Shown: positions 28,029-36,861 of the stretch, in pieces
Numbering within the stretch: the first letter of the stretch is position 1
Layout of the letters: each line of letters begins with the position of its first letter
Source of the DNA: Planctomyces sp.
Lineage (GTDB): Bacteria > Planctomycetota > Planctomycetia > Planctomycetales > Planctomycetaceae
Assembly: GCA_019636235.1 (NCBI GenBank)
Contig: JAHBXW010000001.1
Location: 496,001-560,000, forward strand
Direction: 5' to 3'
Length of the DNA: 64,000 nt
Notes under the pieces: model-generated
Seen by the model: the letters and a program-made list of their open reading frames with translations, nothing else
Databases searched by the model: none
Told to the model about the DNA's origin: nothing
Translations under genes and position numbers: made by a program

Positions 28029-30048
28029 GATTCCCCGAGGCAATGCCGCCGGCTTCCGGACGTATTTCCGGCGCGACATCACTTCCGGCTTTCTGGTGTT
28101 CCTGATCGCCCTGCCCCTCTGCCTGGGCATTTCGCTGGCCAGCGGATACCCCTCGCTGGCGGGCGTCTTCACGGCCATCATCGGCGCGGCGCTGGCGACG
28201 GCGCTGAGCAACTCGGAACTGACGATCAAGGGCCCCGCGGCCGGACTGATCGTCATCGTGCTGGGCGCGGTCGAAGAGTTTGGCGGTCGGGGGTTCATGG
28301 CGGCCGGAGGGCCAACCGCGGCCGACTGGCAGGCCTACAAAATGGCGCTCGCCGTGACGGTCGTGGCCGGCGTCCTGCAGATCCTGTTCGGACTGTTCCG
28401 GGCCGGCATCCTGGGCGAGTTCTTCCCGACCTCCACCGTGCATGGCATGCTGGCCGCCATCGGCGTGATCATCATGGCCAAGCAGTTCCCGGTCGCGCTG
28501 GGCGAATCGAACAAGGGCGAACCGCTGGAGCTGCTGCTGAAGTTTCCGCAGTTCGTCCTGGAGGCGAACCCGGCCATCGCCCTGATTGGCATGACCAGCC
28601 TGGCGATCATGTTTCTGTGGCCCTCCCTCCGACGCCGGCTGGGTCCGATCGGCGCAATCCCATCGCAGCTTGTCGTGCTGCTCGTCTCCGTCCCGATGGC
28701 CAGCGCGTTCGACCTGCTGCATCAGCACTCGTACACATTCTGGGGCAGCACGTTCGAACTCAGCGACCAGTTCCTGGTAAAGATGCCAGAGCGGATGTTC
28801 GGCATGTTCGCGGAGCTCACGGCGCCCGATTTCGGGGCGCTGGCGCTGCCCGCGGCCTGGAAGTGGGTGATGCTGTTCTTTCTGATCGGCAGTCTGGAGT
28901 CGATGCTGAGCGCCAAGGCCGTCGATCTGCTGGATCCCTGGAAGCGCAAAACGAACCTGAACCGGGACCTTGTCGCGGTGGGGATCGCGAACACGACGTG
29001 CGGACTGGTGGGCGGCCTGCCGATGATCTCAGAGATCGTGCGCAGCCGGGCGAACATCGACAACGGCGCGCGGACGCGGTTCGCCAACATGTGGCACGGC
29101 GTGTTTCTGCTGATCTGCGTGGCGCTGATTCCGACGTGGCTGCACCGCGTGCCGCTGGCGGCGCTGGCGGCGATGCTGGTCTATACCGGCACCCGGCTGG
29201 CGCATCCGACAGAGTTCATCAACCTGTACCGGATCGGCCGCGAACAACTGGTGATCTTCTGCGCGACGATCGTCGGCGTGCTGGCGACGGATCTGCTGAT
29301 CGGCGTGGGCATCGGCATCGCCGTCAAACTGTTCATCCACACGATCAACGGCGTGCCGCTGAAGTCGCTGTTCAAGCCGTTCCTGGAAGTCGAGCCGCAG
29401 GATGAGTCGACCTGCGTGATCCGCGCCTATCGCTCGGCGGTCTTCACCAACTGGATTCCGTTCCGCCGGCAGATCGAGGACCTGGGGCTCGTGCAGCGGC
29501 AGAACATCATTCTGGACCTGGCGCAGACGCGCTATGTCGACCACAGCACGATGGAGAAGCTCCACGAGCTGCAGGAAGACTTCGAGCACGAGGGGCTGCG
29601 GCTGGACATCATCGGCCTGGACGATCACCGGCCGATGACGGAGCACGCGGCATCGGCCCGGAAGCGGGTGCTGCCGCGAATGCGCCGCATCACGATCGTC
29701 GCCGAAGCACGGCACGAGGACCTGATCCGCGAGCGTTCGCTGGAGCTGGGGACATCGAACCTGACAATCATCCCCTGCTATGGGACCTCGCGGCCGCTGC
29801 AGGACGACGGATTGGGCGACGCGGAGCGGCTGGTGCGCGTTGAACTGGTGGTTCCATCGCGGTCGGCGGAATCGGCGCTGATGTCGCTGCGCCGCGACCT
29901 GACGCCGGCCTGCCGGGCGCTGGTGTGCGCTGAAATGGTGGAAGTCGTGAACGCGGAGCTGTTTGAACAGCCGATGCTGCGTCCCGCGGCGGGCGTGATA
30001 CGGCCGGCAGCCGCCACAGCGGAAGCACTGGAAACAGCGGCCGTCTGA
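28009..30048 (+). CDS. SulP-family anion (bicarbonate?) transporter with STAS and C-terminal PII-like domain
   Basis: The product is 679 aa from the ATG at 28009 (AGGA 8 nt upstream; an ATG three codons earlier is possible), overlapping the previous gene by 20 bp. Residues 10-440 are a SulP/SLC26 membrane domain ([46 protein letters not shown]). A STAS domain follows (about 460-550; [22 protein letters not shown]). Residues about 558-652 then look like a PII/SbtB-like fold: RRITIVAEA at the start, [20 protein letters not shown] in the middle and [14 protein letters not shown] at the end. These parallel SbtB strand positions by eye. The operon context points to bicarbonate as substrate; sulfate is the alternative. 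The PII-like tail is an inference needing a profile search. Confidence 0.88.
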   Translation: MFAPTTEIPRGNAAGFRTYFRRDITSGFLVFLIALPLCLGISLASGYPSLAGVFTAIIGAALATALSNSELTIKGPAAGLIVIVLGAVEEFGGRGFMAAGGPTAADWQAYKMALAVTVVAGVLQILFGLFRAGILGEFFPTSTVHGMLAAIGVIIMAKQFPVALGESNKGEPLELLLKFPQFVLEANPAIALIGMTSLAIMFLWPSLRRRLGPIGAIPSQLVVLLVSVPMASAFDLLHQHSYTFWGSTFELSDQFLVKMPERMFGMFAELTAPDFGALALPAAWKWVMLFFLIGSLESMLSAKAVDLLDPWKRKTNLNRDLVAVGIANTTCGLVGGLPMISEIVRSRANIDNGARTRFANMWHGVFLLICVALIPTWLHRVPLAALAAMLVYTGTRLAHPTEFINLYRIGREQLVIFCATIVGVLATDLLIGVGIGIAVKLFIHTINGVPLKSLFKPFLEVEPQDESTCVIRAYRSAVFTNWIPFRRQIEDLGLVQRQNIILDLAQTRYVDHSTMEKLHELQEDFEHEGLRLDIIGLDDHRPMTEHAASARKRVLPRMRRITIVAEARHEDLIRERSLELGTSNLTIIPCYGTSRPLQDDGLGDAERLVRVELVVPSRSAESALMSLRRDLTPACRALVCAEMVEVVNAELFEQPMLRPAAGVIRPAAATAEALETAAV

Positions 30049-30137
30049 ACCGAATCCTGTCCCCAAGAGCATTGCGGAGCCGTCGCCGGTTCGGCCCGAT
30101 TCAAGGTCGCTCCGCGTGCGGTCTCGAACTACAATCC

Positions 30138-30153
30138 ATCAACATGGGTTGAT
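30138..30153. promoter_or_regulatory. Palindrome ATCAAC-ATGG-GTTGAT upstream of the cytochrome/DUF1549 gene
   Basis: A perfect 6-bp inverted repeat with a 4-bp spacer lies 21 bp before the ATG at 30175. A -10-like TACAAT (30130-30135) precedes it. It could be an operator or a leader hairpin covering the ribosome-binding region. Evidence is sequence symmetry only. Confidence 0.35.
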
Positions 30154-30174
30154 TTGTCCGAGAGGCCGACCTGC

Positions 30175-32802
30175 ATGACGCTCCGACTGCTGACCGCCAT
30201 CGCGACCTGCGTGGGATTCGCCTCCCCCGCAACGTCCAATGACGATTCGCTGCTGTTTGAACGGGACATCCGCCCGATCCTCAAGCAGCACTGCTTTCAC
30301 TGTCACGGCGAAGAACCTGAGAAGCACGGCGGCCTGGATGTCCGGACTGTGAAGAGCATGCTTCGCGGCGGCGAATCGGGCCCTGTTCTGGTCGCCGGGT
30401 CGGCCGACGGCAGCCATCTCTGGCAGCGGGTGTTCAGCGATGAAATGCCGGAGGGTACGAAGAAGGTTCCTGCCGATCAGAAGCAGAAGCTGCAGGCCTG
30501 GATTGAACAGGGCGCGCGAACGGCCCGGGATGAACCGGACGACCCCGAGTTGGCGCGGTTCACCGAGGAGGAACTGTCGCACTGGGCGTTCCAGCCCGTC
30601 CGCCGGCCCGATCTCCCATCGCTGCCCGAGCGCACGCGCACGGCGGCCGATCATCCGATCGACGCCTTCATTCTGTCGCGGTTGAGCGCCGCCGGAATCA
30701 CGCAATTGTCGCCCGAGGCCGACCGCCGCACGCTGATCCGGCGGGCCACGTTCGACCTGCTGGGGCGTCCGCCGACCCCCTCAGAAGTGGAGGAGTTTCT
30801 CGCCGACGATACGACAGATGCGTTCGCCGCGCTGGTCGATCGACTGCTCGCGTCCCCTCAGTACGGAGAGCGCTGGGCCCGGCATTGGCTGGATGTCGCC
30901 GGTTATGCGGAGACGGACGGCGGCGTCGGCCCCGAGACCGAACGGCCTCACGCCTGGCGGTATCGCGACTACGTCGTCAACAGCCTGAACGCCGACAAGC
31001 CCTACAACGAGTTTCTCGTCGAGCAACTCGCCGGCGATGAACTGGCCGTGAAGCCCTACGACATTTCCGATCCGCGAACGCTCGAACTGCTCACCGCCAC
31101 GGGCTTCCTGCGAATGCCGCCGGACGTCACCCAGACGTCCAACACGCTGATGGACCGGAACCAGGCGGTCGCGGACGTCGTCAAGGTCGTCGGCTCGGCC
31201 GTGCTGGGACTGACGGTCGGGTGCGCCCAGTGCCATGATCACAAGTACGATCCGATCGCGGCGGAGGACTACTACCGGGTGCGGGCCGTGTTCGATCCGG
31301 CGTTCAACATCCACGCGTGGCAGCAGCCCGGCAACCGCCTGATCGACATCACCCCCGCCGATGTGATTGCCGCGGCGGACGCTATCGAAGTCCAGGCCGC
31401 CGAACGCGACAAGTCGTTGCACGAAGAAATGACTGAGGCGGCGCGGCAGGTCTTTGAACGCGAGCTGGCGCGTGTCCCGGAGGACCAGCAGACCGCCGTC
31501 CGGACGGCCATCGAAACCGCCGAGGGCGATCGCACCGACGAACAAAAGGCGTTGCTGCTGGAGCATCCGAACGTCAAGACCATCGACTTCATCCGCGGGT
31601 TCTTCGTTGAGTACGACCGCGAGCTGCACGCGCGGTTCAACAAGGCCCGGGAGGAGATCGCCGCGATCCGTGCGACGCGTCCGCCGCGACAGTACATTGC
31701 CGCCGCGTTTGAGCCCGCAGGCCCGGCGCCGGAAAGCCGATTGATGTTCCGCGGCGATCCCGAGCAGCCGAAGCAGACCGTCGCGCCGGGGGAATTGACC
31801 GTGCTCGATCGCGGCCAGGAGTTTCGCTGCGCCTCCCCGGAGGGAGAGCCGTCAACCAGCGGCCGGCGCCTGGCGTATGCCCGCTGGCTGACGCGCGACG
31901 ACCATCCGCTGGTAGCCCGCGTGATGGTCAACCGCGTGTGGCTGCACCACTTTGGGCGCGGGCTCGTCGGCACGCCGGGCGATTTCGGTTTGAACGGCGA
32001 AACGCCGACGCACCCGGACCTGCTTGACTGGCTGGCATCGGAGTTTGTCGCCGAGGGCTGGAGCCTCAAGACAATGCACCGCCTGCTGATGACGTCGGCC
32101 ACGTACCGCCAGCGGTCGCTCCGGACGCCGGAACTCGACGTGGCCGATCCGGACAACCATCTGCTGGGCCGCACGAATCTCCGCCGGCTGGAGGCCGAGG
32201 CTGTCCGCGACGCGCTGTTGGCGGTCAGCGGCCAACTGAGCGACGAGGTCGGCGGCATGTCGACGCCGATCACCGAGGACGGCGAAGGACAGGCCGTGTT
32301 CGGACGGCGGCAGACAGCCGAGGGCCTGTTCTCCGGAGTCGCCGGGATCGGGCGGGACGAGTTCCGCCGCAGCCTGTATCTGCAGTCAAGGCGGGCGTTG
32401 CCGCTGTCGATGCTCGAAGTTCTCGACCTGCCGGCGATGACGCCGAATTGCGATCAGCGGCGGAATTCCACCGTCGCCACCCAGTCGCTGCTGTTCATGA
32501 ACAACGAACAGGTCTGGAAGCTGGCGGAGTTGACGGCGGAGCGCATCGCCGCGGAACGACCCGCGGAGACGGAACGGCAGATTCAGCTCGCGTATCTCCT
32601 GCTGTTCGGGTCGGAACCCGCGCCGGACGAGTTGGCCGCCTGCCGCGAGTTCGTGGCCGAACAGACGACGGCGTTCCGGGACTGGGCGGACGACGCCTGG
32701 AAGACGCGGATCGAGCAGAATCCCTCGGCCGCCGAACAGCGGGCGCTGGCCGCGCTCTGCCAGACGTTGATTTGCAGCAACCGGTTCTTGTACCTCGACT
32801 GA
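30175..32802 (+). CDS. Planctomycete cytochrome c (PSCyt1) - DUF1549 - DUF1553 protein
   Basis: The product is 875 aa from the ATG at 30175 with AGAGG upstream; the TTG seven codons earlier is unlikely. A signal peptide ([18 protein letters not shown]) precedes a planctomycete cytochrome C domain with a CxxCH heme site ([18 protein letters not shown]). DUF1549 follows (about 170-375; [39 protein letters not shown], a second CxxCH). DUF1553 is at the C-terminus ([26 protein letters not shown]-type motif, split here as [12 protein letters not shown] and [15 protein letters not shown]). It is exported and heme-binding, and such proteins are expanded in planctomycetes, where a role in polysaccharide breakdown is suspected but unproved. 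The DUF1501 gene 80 bp downstream is its usual operon partner. Confidence 0.92.
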   Translation: MTLRLLTAIATCVGFASPATSNDDSLLFERDIRPILKQHCFHCHGEEPEKHGGLDVRTVKSMLRGGESGPVLVAGSADGSHLWQRVFSDEMPEGTKKVPADQKQKLQAWIEQGARTARDEPDDPELARFTEEELSHWAFQPVRRPDLPSLPERTRTAADHPIDAFILSRLSAAGITQLSPEADRRTLIRRATFDLLGRPPTPSEVEEFLADDTTDAFAALVDRLLASPQYGERWARHWLDVAGYAETDGGVGPETERPHAWRYRDYVVNSLNADKPYNEFLVEQLAGDELAVKPYDISDPRTLELLTATGFLRMPPDVTQTSNTLMDRNQAVADVVKVVGSAVLGLTVGCAQCHDHKYDPIAAEDYYRVRAVFDPAFNIHAWQQPGNRLIDITPADVIAAADAIEVQAAERDKSLHEEMTEAARQVFERELARVPEDQQTAVRTAIETAEGDRTDEQKALLLEHPNVKTIDFIRGFFVEYDRELHARFNKAREEIAAIRATRPPRQYIAAAFEPAGPAPESRLMFRGDPEQPKQTVAPGELTVLDRGQEFRCASPEGEPSTSGRRLAYARWLTRDDHPLVARVMVNRVWLHHFGRGLVGTPGDFGLNGETPTHPDLLDWLASEFVAEGWSLKTMHRLLMTSATYRQRSLRTPELDVADPDNHLLGRTNLRRLEAEAVRDALLAVSGQLSDEVGGMSTPITEDGEGQAVFGRRQTAEGLFSGVAGIGRDEFRRSLYLQSRRALPLSMLEVLDLPAMTPNCDQRRNSTVATQSLLFMNNEQVWKLAELTAERIAAERPAETERQIQLAYLLLFGSEPAPDELAACREFVAEQTTAFRDWADDAWKTRIEQNPSAAEQRALAALCQTLICSNRFLYLD

Positions 32803-32882
32803 GAAGTTTCAACGCAACCGTTCGCACGGTTGCCCACGCCCTGGCCCCGCTGACCGCGACACTCGACCGCCGAAATCCACCG

Positions 32883-34340
32883 ATGAATCGACCCGGCCTT
32901 TGCTCGCGACGCCATTTCCTGTTCTCCAGCGCCTTCGGGCTGGGCACGCTGGGCGCGCTCGACCTGTTGCAGCGCGACGGTTTGCTGGCCGCCAGCGGCC
33001 CGCCGTCCAAGCCGGAAGACCCGCAGACATTCGACCTGCTTCCGAAGGCGCCGCACTTCGAACCGCGCGCCCGGGCGATGATCTCGATCTTCCTGATCGG
33101 CGGTCCCAGCCAGATCGACCTGTTTGACTACAAGCCGCGCCTCAAGGAGCTCGACGGCCAGGACTTCCCCGGGCAGGTGCAGTATGACAATCCCGCGCAG
33201 GCCAGCCGCAAGGTCCTCGGCCCCCCCTGGCCCTATCGCCGCTACGGCGAGTGCGGCATGGAGATGGCCGAACTGCTGCCGCACATTGGCGGAGTCGCGG
33301 ACGACATCTGCCTGATCCGCTCGATGCATAGCGCGGTGAACAATCACCTCCCCGGCATGTACGCTCTCAACACCGGCAAAGGCGTGGGCGGCCGGGCGAC
33401 GCTGGGGAGTTGGCTGACGTATGGTCTGGGCAGTGAAACGCAGGACCTGCCGGCCTTCGTGGCGATGACCGACCCGCGGGGTCTGCCGCTGATCGGCGGC
33501 GAGAACTGGACGAACGGTCCGCTGCCGTCGACCTTCCAGGGAACCGTCGCCCGCCCGCGGAACCCCCGCATCCTGAACCTCGACGCTCAGGAATTCCTCC
33601 GCGGACGACCGCAGGCCGCGCAGCTCGACCTGTTGCGCACTTTGAACGCGAACCATCTCGAACAGCACCCGGGCGAATCCGATCTGGCCGCCCGCATCGC
33701 CAGCTACGAGCTCGCCGCGCGGATGCAGCTGGCCGCCAAGGAGGCCTTCGACATTTCGCAGGAAACCGAAGAGACCCAGCGGCTGTACGGCATCGACGAT
33801 CCGACAACGAACGACTACGGCACGCGCTGCCTCATCGCCCGGCGGCTCATCGAGCGCGGCGTCCGTTACGTGCAGCTCTGGAACCAGGGGCAGAGCTGGG
33901 ACCATCACTCGAGCATCGGCTCGGAACTGCCGAATCGCTGCCGCGAGGTCGATCAGCCGTCGGCCGCGCTGGTTTCGGACCTCAAGCGTCGGGGCCTGCT
34001 CGACTCGACGGTCGTCCACTGGGGAGGCGAGATGGGGCGTCTGCCGACGATCCAGGTCGTGCCGGGCTCGGCCAGCGATCGGGTTGGCCGCGATCACAAC
34101 ACGCACGGCTTCGCGATGTGGGTCGCGGGCGGCGGGTTCCAGAAGGGACTGACTTACGGCGAAACAGATGAGTTTTCCCATCACGCCGTCGAAAACGTCG
34201 TGCATCACACCGACTGGCTGGCGACGCTGCTGAATCAGTTCGGCCTGGACCACTCGCAGCTCAGTTACGTGCGCAACAACCAGTTGATCACGCTGCTGGA
34301 CGGGCAGGACGCGCGGGTCGTCCGGGAGATTCTCGCCTGA
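32883..34340 (+). CDS. DUF1501 domain protein with twin-arginine signal
   Basis: The product is 485 aa from the ATG at 32883; the frame stays open into the previous gene but that part is shadow. The N-terminus has a Tat motif (C-S-R-R-H-F-L-F-S-S). DUF1501 features are AMISIFLIGGPSQIDLFDYK, the KVLGPPWPYRRYG region, SMHSAVNNHLPGMYALNTG, GVRYVQLWNQGQSWDHHSS, VVHWGGEMGR and GRDHNTHGFAMWVAGGG. It is related to the alkaline phosphatase/sulfatase superfamily, with His/Asp clusters suggesting a metal site. It is exported folded. It is the standard partner of the upstream cytochrome-DUF1549-DUF1553 protein. Enzymatic activity unproved. Confidence 0.93.
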   Translation: MNRPGLCSRRHFLFSSAFGLGTLGALDLLQRDGLLAASGPPSKPEDPQTFDLLPKAPHFEPRARAMISIFLIGGPSQIDLFDYKPRLKELDGQDFPGQVQYDNPAQASRKVLGPPWPYRRYGECGMEMAELLPHIGGVADDICLIRSMHSAVNNHLPGMYALNTGKGVGGRATLGSWLTYGLGSETQDLPAFVAMTDPRGLPLIGGENWTNGPLPSTFQGTVARPRNPRILNLDAQEFLRGRPQAAQLDLLRTLNANHLEQHPGESDLAARIASYELAARMQLAAKEAFDISQETEETQRLYGIDDPTTNDYGTRCLIARRLIERGVRYVQLWNQGQSWDHHSSIGSELPNRCREVDQPSAALVSDLKRRGLLDSTVVHWGGEMGRLPTIQVVPGSASDRVGRDHNTHGFAMWVAGGGFQKGLTYGETDEFSHHAVENVVHHTDWLATLLNQFGLDHSQLSYVRNNQLITLLDGQDARVVREILA

Positions 34341-34361
34341 CAGGAACCTGGTCAGGGAGGC

Positions 34362-34931
34362 TTAGCCGTTCCACCATTCCGGCGTCGCGAACAACTCGGC
34401 GACGGGCAGCGAAAAGCCGGCCAGCGGCGGCTCGCCGATCAGCGTTTCCACGTCGTCGGTGCGCGTCGCCGCCGCGCCCCGATGGCAGACATGCACGCAG
34501 CGGTTGTGGGGATCGACGACCCACACGTGCGGCACGCCGAACTCCTGGTACTCCAGAATCCGGCTGGCCATTCCCTTGCGGCGGTCATTGGTCGACGCCA
34601 GTTCGACGATCAGCACGGGCGGCGTGTCAGTGAACGGCCGGTCCGATTCGGCGAACCTCGGGCCGCTCAGAAAGTACGACACCGCCGGAAACCGCACAGT
34701 GTCCGGGCGGCGCAGGACCGCCAGCCCGAGATCAAAGCACGCGTAGCCCGCGTGATTCTCCTGAGTGTACTGGGCCAGCGCCTTCGACAGGTTCAGGACC
34801 ACGTTGCCGTGCTCCAGCCCCGGAGGCTGCAGAAACGTCGGCACGCCTTCCACCAGTTCGGCCCACTGCCCCGCGTCCGGCAGGTCGTAGCGCTGCTCGA
34901 TGAACTGTTCCGCCGTCAACAGCGCCAGCAT
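34362..34931 (-). CDS. Uma2-family (DUF820) restriction-endonuclease-like protein, probably inactive
   Basis: The product is 189 aa. The fold matches the Uma2 PD-(D/E)XK-like family common in cyanobacteria and planctomycetes: TAEQFIEQRYDLPDAGQWAELVEG at the start (read in parts), then LEHGNVVLNLSKALAQY, LIVELASTNDRRKGM and VPHVWVVDP. The usual active site is P-D-V, E-V-x-S and a downstream K-x-x-x-Y. Here the Asp is A83 (RFPAVSYF), the Glu is kept (E110), and the Lys is R124 (SRILEYQ). Catalysis is therefore doubtful. It is convergent with the DUF1501 gene, 21 bp apart, and has no obvious partner. The biological role of the family is unknown. Confidence 0.85.
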   Translation of the reverse strand: MLALLTAEQFIEQRYDLPDAGQWAELVEGVPTFLQPPGLEHGNVVLNLSKALAQYTQENHAGYACFDLGLAVLRRPDTVRFPAVSYFLSGPRFAESDRPFTDTPPVLIVELASTNDRRKGMASRILEYQEFGVPHVWVVDPHNRCVHVCHRGAAATRTDDVETLIGEPPLAGFSLPVAELFATPEWWNG

Positions 34932-35089
34932 GAACGTGCCTCGGGCCCGGTCAGGGATCGCCGCGTCCGCGGCCGGCTGGATTCAGGCGGCCCGCGACGT
35001 TGCACTGACTCGAATTGTTCCTGTCCGGACGGCCCGGTCAACTCTGCGGCCCCCCGAGCCGGCTTCGTCGTGAACGATTCGCGTGCGAT

Positions 35090-35482
35090 TCAGCGGTAGC
35101 CGACGATCTCGCGCAGCAGATTTCGCTTGCGACGGCGGACCCGGTTCGCGTGCAGCCACGCCTCCTGCTGCTGCAACGTCGGCATCAGCGATCCGGCCAA
35201 CATCCGATAGAACGCTAGCAGCAGAAACGCACCGCCCGTCGCGGCCGCAAAGCCTTCCAGGCTCACCGGCGTGATTCGCTGGTTCGGCAGAAAGAACAGC
35301 AGCGACCCGCAGCCGATGACCGTTCCGGCGACGCCTGTCAGCAGCGTGGCCACGGCGCCTCCTGGATCGCGGCCCGGCATGATGGCCTTCGCAGTCAGCC
35401 CCACCACCGTTCCAAAGCCGATCCACACGAGCACTTCATTCGCGCTCTGCCGGACAACCTCCACCCATTGGGGCTCGGCCAT
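35090..35482 (-). CDS. GlsB/YeaQ/YmgE-like (transglycosylase-associated) small membrane protein
   Basis: The product is 130 aa from the ATG at 35482; the frame is open further but MAEPQWVEVVRQSANEVLVW is the natural start. Three hydrophobic helices carry the family pattern: W-I-G-F-G-T-V-V-G-L-T-A-K, then MPGRDPGGAVATLLTGVAGT and VIGCGSLLFF. The family pattern is G-x-x-A-G-x-x-A-x-x-I-x-P-G-R-D-P-G-G. A basic C-terminal tail (NRVRRRKRNLLREIVGYR) would face the cytoplasm. The tail of about 50 residues is longer than in typical family members. Often stress-induced; molecular function unknown. Confidence 0.8.
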   Translation of the reverse strand: MAEPQWVEVVRQSANEVLVWIGFGTVVGLTAKAIMPGRDPGGAVATLLTGVAGTVIGCGSLLFFLPNQRITPVSLEGFAAATGGAFLLLAFYRMLAGSLMPTLQQQEAWLHANRVRRRKRNLLREIVGYR

Positions 35483-35685
35483 CGACGCTCCTCCCTGGAT
35501 GCCGGCGGACGGCCAGCGCGCATTCCGCCGGCTCCTGCCGACGCATTGGGCAGACATCGACATCGCCCGCCCCCCGCCTTGTCCGAGGCTCCGGCAGGCG
35601 TCAGACTCTCGCCGACCGGCAGACTCGGGCGCGTTTGATCGGCGGCGCCTGCCTGTTCCCGTCTGCCGCCTGTCGAAGTGATGGA

Positions 35686-36861
35686 ATGACGTTGGAAACT
35701 CTCCCCAGCCCGCGCCCCGCCTCATCCTGGCCATCGGTGTGCCTGGGGCTCGCGGGACTGGCGATCGTCGCGCTGGCGCCGGCCGCGAAGCTCGCGGCGC
35801 TGGGCGTCGGAATCGCCGTCGCCGCTCAGTTGTGGGCGGCGCACGCAGCCCGCGTTCCCGGCGCGCGGTCGCTGACGTGGCATGCGGCTGCGGCCGTCGC
35901 GCTGGTGATTCTGGGGCTGGCCGCGCTGGGATCGCCCGTCCCGCCCGGTCTCGCGAGCGTGCAGGCAGTCGTGTCGTTTCGCGAGACGCCTTTGCCCTCG
36001 ATTGACGCGCCGACGGCAGCGACGTCGCTCGCGCTGCGGACGGCGGGGATCGCCTGCGTTCTGGCGGGATTGGGAGCGCTTGCGGGCTGGGCCCCCTTCA
36101 CCTGGGCGGCCCCGGACCTGGAATCCGAATCTTCCGCGACGGCTTACAGAGCCCGATTGATGGCCGCCGCCGCAGCGCTGCTACTGGCCTGTCGGATGAC
36201 GGCGGGGGGCGCGTTCGAACTGGAGCGCGGACCGGCGATCGCGATCCTGACGATGGCCGCCGTCCTCACGCTGGCCGTGCACATTTCCCGCTACTGTCTG
36301 CGGGGAGATGTCCGGTCGATCACCGGATTCGCCTCCGCATTGGCCGCCGCAGCGCTGGCCGCCGACTTGGCGCCGGCGACGCTGACAGTCGCCCGGCCCT
36401 CCGGGGCCGCTGCCGCCTGGTGGGTCTGGTTGCATGCCGTCGCCTGCCTGGTCGTATGGGAGGCCGTCCGGACCGGGCGCACGCCGTCGCGTGAGCTGGT
36501 CGAGCCGGCCGTCGGACATGCGTTCCGCCGAGACGCCCAGGCTCGCGGCGACTGGCTGCGACGCGTGCTGAAGGCCGAGCTGGCGGGCCTTCCGCCCGGC
36601 CCGGGGTTCTGGCTGCGCGGCGCCCTGCTGCTGTCGCTGGTCAGTCGCAGCGCGTCCTCAAATCTGTCGGGCGAGTTCGAGCCGGCGCAGGGACTGTACC
36701 TGCTGGCGTTCGGCGCGACCGCCGCCTGGGGCGCCGTCATGGCCCGCACATTCCGGGACAGCGACGCGGACGTCGAAACGATCGAAGCCGCGCAGGAACC
36801 GGACCTGCCCCCCGGCATGCGGGACTGGGTGTCAGTCGTTCGCCAGTGGCGCAGCCGCTGA
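35686..36861 (+). CDS. Hypothetical polytopic membrane protein
   Basis: The product is 391 aa from the ATG at 35686. About eight to nine hydrophobic segments rich in Ala, Leu and Val (for example LGLAGLAIVALAPAAKLAAL, AAAVALVILGLAALG, GIACVLAGLGALAGW, AIAILTMAAVLTLAVHISRY) alternate with short polar loops. A C-terminal cytoplasmic-looking tail reads FRDSDADVETIEAAQEPDL. I recognise no known family. Ala/Gly bias is high even for this genome. It overlaps the convergent MFS gene by 30 bp at the 3' ends and is divergent from the small membrane protein on its left. Transporter, sensor or structural roles are all open. Confidence 0.7.
   Translation: MTLETLPSPRPASSWPSVCLGLAGLAIVALAPAAKLAALGVGIAVAAQLWAAHAARVPGARSLTWHAAAAVALVILGLAALGSPVPPGLASVQAVVSFRETPLPSIDAPTAATSLALRTAGIACVLAGLGALAGWAPFTWAAPDLESESSATAYRARLMAAAAALLLACRMTAGGAFELERGPAIAILTMAAVLTLAVHISRYCLRGDVRSITGFASALAAAALAADLAPATLTVARPSGAAAAWWVWLHAVACLVVWEAVRTGRTPSRELVEPAVGHAFRRDAQARGDWLRRVLKAELAGLPPGPGFWLRGALLLSLVSRSASSNLSGEFEPAQGLYLLAFGATAAWGAVMARTFRDSDADVETIEAAQEPDLPPGMRDWVSVVRQWRSR

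Noticed and set aside
21998-30048. Reading the NuoL/NuoM-like genes as part of respiratory complex I or an Mrp antiporter
   Set aside because: They sit in an overlapping operon with dabA and SulP; no Mrp C/E/F/G-type small subunits or other nuo genes accompany them.
32448-32882. Upstream extension of the DUF1501 frame into the DUF1553 gene
   Set aside because: Out-of-frame translation of a real gene; the Tat signal begins only at 32883.
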